Of a stretch of 64,000 nt of DNA, positions 55,191-64,000 are shown piece after piece. The stretch covers positions 203,804,618 through 203,868,617 of the forward strand of contig CP136065.1 in the NCBI GenBank assembly GCA_032622095.1. The letters run 5' to 3'. A model generated the notes under the pieces. That model was not told the origin of the DNA. It did not search any database and was given only the letters and a program-made list of their open reading frames with translations. A program made the position numbers and the translations under genes. The first letter of the stretch is position 1. Each line of letters begins with the position of its first letter. The stretch comes from Siphonodentalium dalli. Taxonomy: Eukaryota; Mollusca; Scaphopoda; Gadilida; Siphonodentaliidae.

Positions 55191-55273
55191 ATATGGAAAT
55201 GGAGATTGTTAATCTACATTAAGATTAATGTTGAGATTAATGTTATTCAATGTTAATCAAAGTTAAGCCTTAA

Positions 55274-55665
55274 CCCTTTACCCAACAAACCGGCCAAAAC
55301 CGGCCAAATAAAGCTTCAACAGCCTAAAATATCTTGGGTCTGTCTCAATAGAACCATACAAATATGGATATCATTGGAACCGGCTCCTTGACCACATTGT
55401 GATAGTTACAGTTATGCCCTGTGCCAATGCATTCTGTTATATATGCGAGTCGACCATAGGTCGCCTCGCATATATAAGAGAATGCATTGGGCTAAAAAAA
55501 ATATTTTTTTAACACTTTTTACCATTTTTTCTTACATTCTTTAACAATTTTATAATTTTTAATGTGTTAAGCCAATGCATTCTCTTATATATGCGAGACG
55601 ACCTATGGTCGACTCGCATATATAAGAGAATGCATTGGCACAGGGCCCTTCTGTTGGGTAAAGGG
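55274..55665. mobile_element. piggyBac-like MITE, 392 bp
   Basis: The inverted ends CCCTTTACCCAACA and TGTTGGGTAAAGGG are flanked by TTAA at 55,270-55,273 and 55,666-55,669. Two large inverted hairpins (CCAATGCATTCT...TATATGCGAG type) lie inside. The ends resemble those of the element at 26,915 (CCCTTTGAACCC). It is inserted three bases downstream of the LINE ORF stop codon. Confidence 0.92.
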
Positions 55666-55671
55666 TTAAGG

Positions 55672-58600
55672 TTAATCCATGACACCTGGATAACAATCCT
55701 GACAATACAAATTTTTACATTGGACCTTATCTAGATATGATTCAAGTTGTTCCTGCATAAGATGTCTTTTGAAATTAGAACGTGGTAAAATGGATCTCAA
55801 GGACACATCAACGATTCTCCACCGTTTTGGAAAATTGTGTAGCGGAAGCCTATCACTGAATGCAGTTCTAGACATAGTTTCATATATAGTACCACTTTGC
55901 CTAGTTATTGTGTTTGGGTTATTGATTATATGATAAGTGTCCAGAAGCGGAAAGGGTAAAATATTATTTGATCAATCGTGCATATACTGACAATCCTTAA
56001 TTTGTACAAATCAATAGCTTTTAGTATATTACTTTGCTTAAAAAGTGGTTCAGTGTGACTGTTGTATCTTGCATTATTAATAACTCGGATTGCTCTTTTC
56101 TGTAACACTATTAACTTATTGAACAAATGTGAATTACCCCATATTTCAATTCCATACATTAAGTGGCTCTGAATAAGAGAATGGTACAGCATACGCATAC
56201 TTTTTAGTGGAAGAATTTTCTTTACTCTGTTCATTGCATATAAAGCTCTCGATATTCTTGTTGAGCCCACTGCCACATGATGTTTAAATGATAAATGTTC
56301 ATCAATATTGATACCAAGAAATTTGAATGATTTGTCTGCACAGTTGTTGCCAATTCTGTCTATTGGATGGTTATCTATTATAAGATGATGGTTGTTACAG
56401 TTATATTTACCACCAGCTGGCTGAAATAGTATATATTTTGTTTTCTTTGTATTCAATGAAAGTTTATTAGCCTTACACCAGTTACTTAGTTGATTCAACT
56501 GAATGTTAGTATATCTGAAAAGACGTTGAATATCAGAATGAGAAGAGTAAACGGTTGTGTCATCTGCGAATGAAAGCAGAGACAGTTTGGTACTTCTATA
56601 CATATCATTCACATATATTAAAAACAGTATGGGTCCAAGCACTGATCCTTGAGGAACCCCGGTATTTAATTGAATCTTTGATGACACTATCCCATCTAAA
56701 TCTACATATTGCATTCTGTTTTCTAAATAGCTTTGAAACCATCTTTTAACGTTGCCTCTGACTCCATAATATTCTAATTTTGTTAAAAGTATATCATGAT
56801 TAATGGTATCAAAAGCTTTAGAGAAATCAATGAATGTTGCTAGTGTACAATCCTTAGTTTTCTTATCATTGTGTGATGCTACATCATTTAGAAGTCTAAT
56901 GATGGGATGAGTAGTAGAACGATTTTTATGGAAACCGTATTGATCTTGATAAAATTTATCATTGAAATACTCTGTCAATCGCCCACAAACTACCTTCTCT
57001 AGGATTTTTGAAAAAATTGGAAGTATGCTAATTGGCCTGTAATTTTCTAGAGCATTGTTTTCGTTGGATTTAAACAAAGGAATAACTCTTGCTACTTTCA
57101 TTCCAGTGGGAACTACACCTTCCTCCATGGATAAATTAATGATGTGACATAATGGTACAGCTATCTCATTGACAGTTTTCTTTAATAGATTTGCAGTTAT
57201 TTCATTACTGTCCTTGCTTGTTTTATTTTTCATTTTGCCTATGACCCCATTCAATTCCTCTGGTGTTGTTGGTCTCAAAAACATACTATTTGTAGAAGGT
57301 TCCTTTAAATAGCTAGTAAAATCAGGAATTTAATTTGTTTCAATTTTATCTGACTCGCGAGTGCCAATATTAGAAAAGTATTCACTAAAAGCTTCAGCTA
57401 TTTGGCTTCTATTATTTACTTGTCTGTTATCAATATTAAAGCTCTGAGTTTTCTTCATATTGTTTTTATGGGTATTTAGAATGTTATCATAGTAGTCCCG
57501 TTTAATATATCTTTTAACACGATTAAAATGTCTGCAATAGCTTTTATAATTTTCTATGTTGATATCAGAGGGATCTTTTAATTTTTTTCGGTACAATTTC
57601 CCTTTTTCTAATGACGATGTCAAAAGTGCCCGTGTCATCCAAGGTTGTTTTTTTTATATTTCATTTGGATTTGGATTTCTCTCAATGGAAATGCTACCTC
57701 ATAAGCATTCATATAGATTTCCATAAATGCTTGATATGAGTTTTCAGAGTTAGTGGACTGCATTACTGCTTCATAATTTTCAGATGATAAAATTCGTTTG
57801 AAGCATGACATGTTATCATCTCCAAAACTACGTTGTAATTTTGTTTTATTTTTTTGTTTCACGGATGTTGAAACTTCTCGAAAGAATGTTCCAAAATGAT
57901 CGCTAACATCAGTTAAAATTATTCCTGTTTGAAATTCACAATTAGGGTCATTGGCAAATATTTTGGTCAATCAGAGTTGCCGAGTATGATGTGACTCTTG
58001 TAGGTCTAAGAATGGTTGGCATAAAGCCATCAGCAAATATGGCATCAATGAATTCATTTGTTTTACTATGTTGACCAAATTTCAAGAGGTCTATGTTGTA
58101 GTCTCCCATTAAAAAAGCCTTTTTGTGTTCAGAGTTAATTTTGCCCATGAGGTCTTTGATTGTTATGATACATTGATCTATATCAGCCTTCGGTTGAGTA
58201 TTAGGTCTGTATATGATGCCTACAATATACAATTTTTTATGTGGTTCAATAATTTCAACAAATAATGATTCGAAAATATGCGGAAGAAATACTGACAAGT
58301 CATCCATAATTTTATAATTCAAATCAGACCTAATATAAATTCCAATTCCACCCCTTGGGTCATCATCATCAGGTCTACATTTCCTCAGAAGTGGATGATA
58401 TCCATCTAGTGGGAAACTAATGTTGTCTGGTGTTCTAAATATTTCTGTTAATCCTATAAGACCAAATTTATTTGTGTTATTTTGTAGTTCATACATAAGT
58501 GTACTGAAAGCATCCCAATTAGAATTTAAGCTTTGACAGTTCAAGTTAAATAAAGAGACTTTACTTTTGATTTTAGAGAAAATACCATAGTAGTCATCTG

Positions 58601-58748
58601 GCGAGTAATATTTAGTTTGAGGCAATCCATTTATAGGGTTATCATTAAATTCTACTTGTTGATCATTGGTTTGTGTCTTATATACTTCTTTAAAGTCAAA
58701 TTTTACACTTGTTGCTATCTCATCAAGCCTAATAACCTGTTCAGCCAT
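55672..58748 (-). pseudogene. LINE ORF2: endonuclease and reverse transcriptase, CR1/L2-like
   Basis: About 1,025 codons from the ATG at 58,748. The endonuclease (57,948 to about 58,560) has FNLNCQSLNSNWDAF, LTEIFRTPDNI, GGIGIYIRSDLNYKI, FLMGDYNIDLLK and a final region TSYSATLIDQN. The reverse transcriptase has NYRPISILPIFSKILEKVV, TFIDFSKAFDTINHDIL, GVPQGSVLGPILFLIYVNDM and LLSFADDTTVYSS (FADD box). The C-terminus ends KNLYCQDCYPG. Lesions: frameshifts near 57,960, 57,637 (a T8 run) and 55,930, and a TAA near 57,330. The target is not U2. Confidence 0.9.
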
Positions 58749-59080
58749 TATTGAAAAAATACAAAATACAAAAATACAAAAAAGTGAGTACTAGTAAATG
58801 CAGATCATATGAAAAGGCAGCAGTTATGATCTGTTTAATGGTAAGAGAGTTAATAGCAATATCATAATAATTAATAAACATTTCAAATGAGCCCAGAGTC
58901 AGAAAATCAACATAGAATATAATGAAAAAAAACAACATTTGGTATCCCACCATACATGTATGTTGCGTAAAACGCACCATATATCCTTTTACTCCAACCC
59001 AGAATTCAGCGAACAGTGAAGTATGCTAATTATAACACAGGCATCTGGAAAATTCCTCCACCCAACAGTACTGAACCATT

Positions 59081-59895
59081 AATGGTTCAGCACTCTTAGA
59101 AAGAAAAACAAATCCAGATGCCTGTGAATTATATATGTATAGTATAGTATAACTGACTATAAATAAACTCTATATCTAAATTAACATTATGAATGACTGA
59201 AAGTGAATGACTGAAAGTGAGACGTGCACCACTCAGAGATAACATGTACATGTATATTGTCTATCTGGAAATGGTTTAATTAAAAATGTTATTATTATTT
59301 CAACACCCGGTGCACTTCAATGATTTCTATCTCTACTGTCTTTCTAAATTAATATGTCAGAAAGAAATTAATACTTAAAAAGTGAGATGGTGCACTCCAC
59401 AAATGATATAAGTAAAAATGTTTGTTATTCAGGATACAAGTTTGATATTTCAAATTTGTTACCATTACATGTATGTACTTTATTACATGACACACAGGCA
59501 CATAGTACGGCAACACACTTGGACAAAATGACATCCCCACAATCGAGATGCCACTTTGACCCCGCCCACCATCGGCCTACTACCATGTTCATAAAACATT
59601 TATTAGGCTCTTTAATAATTAATATGTCATTATTATACTGTATGAGTTAATCATACAAATACATGATTTAAATAATAAGTCTTCATTCTTAAAATTATAT
59701 TCTGTAGATGTTTTAGTTACATATATGTGTATGGTTCTCAGAGGGGGCGGGTGCTGGCTGCTGAGTAAAAGATTAATATTAACAACTTAAAAAATAATAG
59801 TTGATTATCAGATATGAGATACTAGTACCGTACGTTGATAACTAATATCCAATATGAAATATTATCAATTGAATACAACTTTTTCACCCTACACT
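59081..59895. other. No gene recognised
   Basis: AT-rich sequence with no recognisable coding region. A short hairpin (ACTGAACCATTAATGGTTCAG-type) lies near 59,070-59,090. Confidence 0.5.
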
Positions 59896-60828
59896 TTAGT
59901 CCCAGTCTTCTTGTACTAAAACCAGCTAAGATATTGGGATGGCGATTTGCTGTTTTTAGTCCCAGCCCGCTTGCATACCAATCCTATCACACGAGTTACG
60001 CCCACGATCTGTGGCGGGAATCTGTGGTGTATTTTACTCGATTTACCTAATGAATCAATACATGATGCTATATACATCGGAAAGAGAGACATATTATGGT
60101 CATAATGGTGTATAATAATCTAACTTTCATGTTAAATTACGCATAGAATATTCCGGTTGATTGTCACCAACATCGCTGTTTTTTCTGTTTGTTTACTTAA
60201 CTGAAAGCCGAACTCAGGTTCCGAAGAACTTCGGCATTGTCCGGTGTTTGTTTTGGCCGAGACGAATTTCGATACAAACAAAATGGCGGCCCCCATGTCA
60301 TTGTGTTTACACTGTTTTAAACTGTGAGATGGTTATAATTCCCGTAATTTATTTAATGTATTACATTTATATCTTCAATATGTATTTAATCTATATAATA
60401 ATTTATTTATTGTCACGTATAATTACGATTACAATGGAGAATTCATCGTGCGTGGTTGATTGAAAATCTACGGAATATTTTCACCGGAAAATGCCGAACG
60501 CAGTTCGCAAGGTCAACTGAGTTCGCATACTTTAAAAAATATGTAAACACTGCGGCAAAAGTTTCTTTTCACATTAAATTACCGCTTTCAATTCACAACC
60601 GATGTGGGTTTCAGATCAAATAGCATGTCTTCTGCGGAAACTATCCGTTTATTGTAGCAATTGTGATATTTTATTTCATATAATTGTGGTTTTATTTGAG
60701 CGGGTCACTAACGATTAACTCGTGTCAAAGGAGACCATGGGCCTGGAACTCGGACTAAAGACCGGCACCTCCATCCCAATATCTTAGCCGGTTTTAGTAC
60801 GAGAAGACTTGGACTACCTACACTTGTG
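59896..60828. mobile_element. MITE-like element with ~70-bp inverted ends
   Basis: The end near 59,896 (CACTTTAGTCCCAGTCTTCT, TACTAAAACCAGCTAAGATA) is matched in inverted form at 60,750-60,828 (TATCTTAGCCGGTTTTAGTA, AGAAGACTTGGACTA). Similar sequence of about 22 bp (ATTATCAATTGAATACAA) flanks both sides. No transposase is seen. The superfamily is unknown. Confidence 0.65.
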
Positions 60829-61261
60829 AATATTATCAATCGAATACAATAATTGTCAGTAATACTAATAGTTGATAAGATACATGTACATGTACCTGTA
60901 CTAGTACCGAATGTTGATAATTAATATATATATATATATTATCATTCCAATATATCAATGAACTTTTTTCATCCCAGACTTGTACAGCATATTGCCATAC
61001 TGTGCACACAAAAAAAAACTTATATTATCAAAAAGTCATATCTGAGGCCAAGAAGCCCTCGTTTGTATAAATCTATGATATTTATTTTGTCTTCGTTAAA
61101 TTAATTTGGAAAAAATTCTGGGTACAGTAATATTACCAGCTTGCCAAGACCCCGAACCCTTCAAGTGTGTTGAACTAAGCTCCTGAAAAGGAAGGGAATT
61201 CCATATTTATTTCATTATGATAATATATAACGTCAGAATTTAATATCAAAAGTACATGTAC
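60829..61261. other. No gene recognised
   Basis: AT-rich; part of it (about 60,880-60,975) is a direct, diverged copy of 59,810-59,890 just left of the MITE-like element. Confidence 0.5.
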
Positions 61262-61875
61262 ACCATCAGTGTTATCCACAATGATACTGAAAGAACATCC
61301 TTAATAGGCACGTCCTGCTCCTTTAAGAAGTCAACCACGTCCCTGCGCGTAGCGCGCTTCCCTGAACAACTCACCTGTGTGCAGCAACTAAGTGTGTCCT
61401 GACTAATGAGAAATAGAGGTATGACCTCCTTCTTATGCCGCCATCGTGATGTCTAGACTGGTACCTACAGGGGTGACAGGAAGCGACCCTTGCAGCTGGG
61501 TAATGTCCAGCAGGTAGCCAGCCGTAACGTTCGTAACAACACAAAAGCCCCCGTCGAGTCCCTCCCTGGCTCGTATACCTGGTCACATTACGATCATTTC
61601 CAGGATACACACAGGGTGGGTCAAGACAGAGCGCGAGATGCCGAGAAAGAGCCCTAGGTGGGCCCCTCGCGATGTTACGCTGATTAGGCAACACGAGGGG
61701 CACCGAAGAGATGCATTGGATGCATAGCAGAGCTATGCACCACAGAAAAAAGAAGTGGCGCTCCTTTGTCAGATTCAAGAATCTGCCTTGGGACAGTGGC
61801 CTGTAAGGCACTGATGTCACTTTAAGATAGCAAGACAACTCGACCAATTGGCTAGAGCAACCGACTAAGACCGTG
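61262..61875 (-). mobile_element. 5' end of LINE B3 (leader and ORF1 N-terminus)
   Basis: The minus strand encodes TQVSCSGKRATRRDVVDFLK then VPIKDVLSVSLW (61,270-61,370), homologous to the ORF1 N-terminus at 37,080-37,195. The leader up to 61,875 matches 8,437-8,666 and 7,200-7,333. It completes the copy interrupted at 54,718. Confidence 0.85.
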
Positions 61876-61880
61876 AATAC
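61876..61880 (-). other. 5-nt U2-like remnant between two LINEs
   Basis: GTATT on the minus strand between the poly(A) tail of the next LINE and the B3 leader, in the place where GTATC of the U2 target stands in the 8,667 junction. It is too short to identify alone; inferred from position. Confidence 0.4.
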
Positions 61881-62221
61881 TTTTGTTTTTTTTATAAAAT
61901 AAATACTAAAAATGGTTAAAACTACCAAACACAAGGAGCATAAAAGTTCCTAATAAATATGAGAAAAACCGGAAGCGGCAAAAGTTGTAGGAACATAACT
62001 TTTTAATTTAACTTTCATAGCTAACTTAAGAAACTTTGAAAGAGAAATGAAAAATAATATTAACCACTTTAAACTTTCACAGTGCACTCCCAATGTGAGA
62101 GAAAAAGAATGGATAATTGAAAAAAGAAAACGTATTTAAATCTAGTTCAGAACTAGTACAAAATTATATTTTTTTGTAATTTTTATATTTTTACGGTTTA
62201 CTGATTAAGCAAATACATATT

Positions 62222-63712
62222 ACTGTAATGCACTACCCTGAAGGCAGACGAAGGAATATATAAGGGAATCACAGAAGGATTTATCAGAGGGCGATATTTG
62301 AGGTAAATCAGTTAGAAATTCCGAACAAGCGGAGTCATCAATGGCTTCAACAGTAAAAAGGTCTGAATAAAATTCCCGAAATTTGGTTAAAATATCATGA
62401 GAATCGGTGTAAGTATTGTCATTTACGGTAACCACGATGATGCTCCATCCGATGGAAGTGCGAAGAAGTGGATTCCTGAGAATCCAACTCCCGCGCACGA
62501 CATCGGATGAAGGACCCGCGTTCCAGTTCCAAATATAAGTCGTGGAGCTTTTGGCGCAATGCCGCAATCTGCTCAGAATAATTACCCGGATTAAATTTTT
62601 CCAAAGTGCATAAGTTAAAATACTGCTGTTCCATATTACGAATAACTGATTTATGGGAATTGGAAAGCCGTTTGCTGTGAGTAATTATGAAGGACTTTAT
62701 CTTCCCTTTGATCCCCTCCCACCAATCGGACGTGACGGCATCAGCGGCCACGCCCGACGTGAGAGAAGACCAAAAGGGGAGAAAGTCCTCCTGAAAAGTT
62801 TCATCTTGAACAGTTTTCACATTAGCTTTCCAATATCCACGCCCGAAAGATTGACAGTTGAACTTTTTGATAGTAAAAGATATGGCGTCCCGTGCTCCAG
62901 TTCCAAATATAATTCATGGAGCTTTTGGCGCAATGCCGAGATTTGCTCTGAATAATTTCCGGGATTAAATTTTTCCATTGTACATAAATTAAAATACTGC
63001 TGTTCGAGATCACGGATTACGGATTTATTGGAATTGGAAAGCCGTTTGCTATGAGTAATTACGAAGGACTTTATCTTCTTCTTGATCCCCTCCCACCAAT
63101 CAGACGTGACCGCATCAGCGGCCACGCCCGACGTGAGAGAAGACCAAAAAGAGAGAAGGGCCTCCTGAAAAGTTTCATCGCGTTGCTGTGGGTTCCTGTT
63201 GACGAAATACATCTTTGAGTTGAAATTTGTCACGTAAATTTGCCCACTTCCGGGACACAGGAAGGACCCGGTCATGACCAATTCGATCGAGCGACACATC
63301 ATCCACGAAATTAAAATCTCCCCGATAATAATCGGGCGAATACAAACCAAATGAGGTATCACTCGATCGAAAAAGTCACAACGGGGTCCACCGCTATTAT
63401 TAGGGGCATAAACATTAATGAGGCGAAGTAATTGGTCATCGAGTAAAATATCCAATACGACCATGCAGCCGTCGGTATCATAAAAGAATTTGTCAATCTG
63501 AATATCTAAATGAGGAGAAATTAAAATAGCCGCACCACGGGCTGAATTCGTACCATAAGAGTAAAAGCCCTTCATATCAAGATTAGAATTAAGTGAGTCG
63601 GCTTCAAGTTTGCCTAAAATGTGAGTCTCTTGTAAAAATATAATGTCGATTGAATTGAAACGAACAAGCATTTTCAAAAGGCGCTGTTTCTGAGAACTGC
63701 CCAGGCCATTGC
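62222..63712 (-). pseudogene. A-type ORF2 endonuclease with internal duplication
   Basis: Readable motifs are KMLVRFNSIDIIFLQETHIL, GSNSARGAAI-like sequence, FDRVIPHLV and the linker TSDWWEGIKKKIKSF. The segment from DETFQE to LELE is present twice, at about 62,890-63,180 and 62,530-62,830, with the two copies clearly diverged. The N-terminal MMANLHIASLNC and start codon are replaced by inter-ORF sequence at about 63,712. The block with GGDFNF is frameshifted and the SDHD block is missing. Non-functional. Confidence 0.8.
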
Positions 63713-64000
63713 GGACACAAAGAAAAATAACACTGAGTGGCCAGCGCGGCGACAAACTCGATCGCGCAGAGAACAGCCTAAATCGGCCGTAATCTGAGCG
63801 ATCGCGAATGTCGACACACTGTCCACCCACAACAATACATACATAAAAACACATAAAGAGAAATCCAGGGACGGTCCAAGTTCGGGGTGGGGGTCGTTGG
63901 AGAAAACACAAAGTCCGGTTGAACAGGTCCACAGGTCGAGAAATAGTTCGTTGTGTCTTCATGAAGAGTTATTCCAAGGACGGCGACACCATCGAAAGCC
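63713..64000 (-). other. A-type inter-ORF region at the window end
   Basis: Homologous to 40,735-40,920 and 47,220-47,400 (CTAAATCGGCCGTAATCTGA). The element presumably continues beyond the window into ORF1. Confidence 0.65.

Larger units (their letters stand above)
54719..59080 (-). mobile_element. CR1/L2/Jockey-like LINE inserted in LINE B3
   Basis: The minus strand ends in AATAAAGTATATTCTATTCT with a short TTCTA repeat tail at 54,719-54,745, preceded by a 3' region with GGGAGGTAGCAGGAAGACGA. The coding region (55,672-58,748) holds endonuclease and reverse transcriptase. The 5' boundary near 59,080 is approximate. A piggyBac-like MITE lies just after the ORF stop codon. Confidence 0.85.
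61881..64000 (-). mobile_element. A-type Tx1-like LINE, rearranged, runs off the window
   Basis: The poly(A) end at 61,881 is followed by about 340 bp of A-rich 3' sequence unlike the other tails, then ORF2 endonuclease and linker sequence (62,222 to about 63,712), then inter-ORF sequence to the window end. The reverse transcriptase is missing. It is a third A-type subfamily (ILGKLEADSLNSNLDMKGFY). Confidence 0.82.

Overview
This is a eukaryotic, almost certainly animal, genomic window made nearly entirely of repeats. It is AT-rich. It carries spliceosomal U2 snRNA genes, APE-type non-LTR retrotransposons of the Tx1 clade, a CR1/L2/Jockey-like LINE, and hAT-, piggyBac- and Mutator-like non-autonomous DNA elements. 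An aquatic invertebrate such as a mollusc would fit, but the sequence alone does not fix the phylum. There is no bacterial operon structure, CRISPR array or rRNA, and I recognised no tRNA. I saw no convincing intact host protein gene.

The organising theme is a minus-strand tandem array of U2 snRNA genes taken over by U2-targeting LINEs. U2 3' parts lie at 12,675-12,831, 43,005-43,162 and 49,350-49,502. U2 5' ends lie at 4,899-4,925, 12,108-12,135, 15,411-15,445, 42,384-42,424 and 48,740-48,767. Homologous spacers of about 0.54-0.58 kb separate one unit from the next. Every U2 copy is split; no whole gene is present. The LINEs all sit in the U2 orientation. Their poly(A) tails abut one of two positions five bases apart: family A joins at GTGTAGTATC, family B joins at GTATCTGTTC. 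The closest described precedent known to me is the Keno group of the Tx1 clade.

Layout: 1-4,021 has inverted ends and contains a hAT MITE. 4,022-15,550 holds U2 fragments, a truncated family B copy (5,096-8,666), a B/A chimera (8,677-11,437), a family A' ORF1 fragment, and an internally deleted A copy (12,832-15,410). 15,550-33,100 is non-U2 DNA: a transposase-like remnant, one unassigned ORF, tandem repeats, several MITEs, and a 6.3-kb foldback structure (24,395-30,690) with two later insertions in one arm. 33,100-54,718 returns to U2/LINE DNA: B (33,118-37,662), A (37,675-42,383), nearly complete A' (43,163-48,739) and nearly complete B (49,503 onward). A CR1/L2-like LINE and other DNA (54,719-61,261) split that last B copy, whose 5' end resumes at 61,262-61,875. 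Another A-type copy (61,881 to the window end) follows directly.

How it works together: each Tx1-type element encodes ORF1 (RNA-binding, CCHC knuckle) and ORF2 (APE endonuclease, reverse transcriptase, C-terminal zinc finger). The endonuclease presumably nicks U2 at the branch-site recognition sequence. Insertions regenerate short U2 target duplications, and at three junctions a second LINE sits against the first with only 5-12 nt of U2-like sequence between. Every copy in this window carries at least one disabling lesion, so the window reads as a graveyard of successive waves inside an snRNA array.
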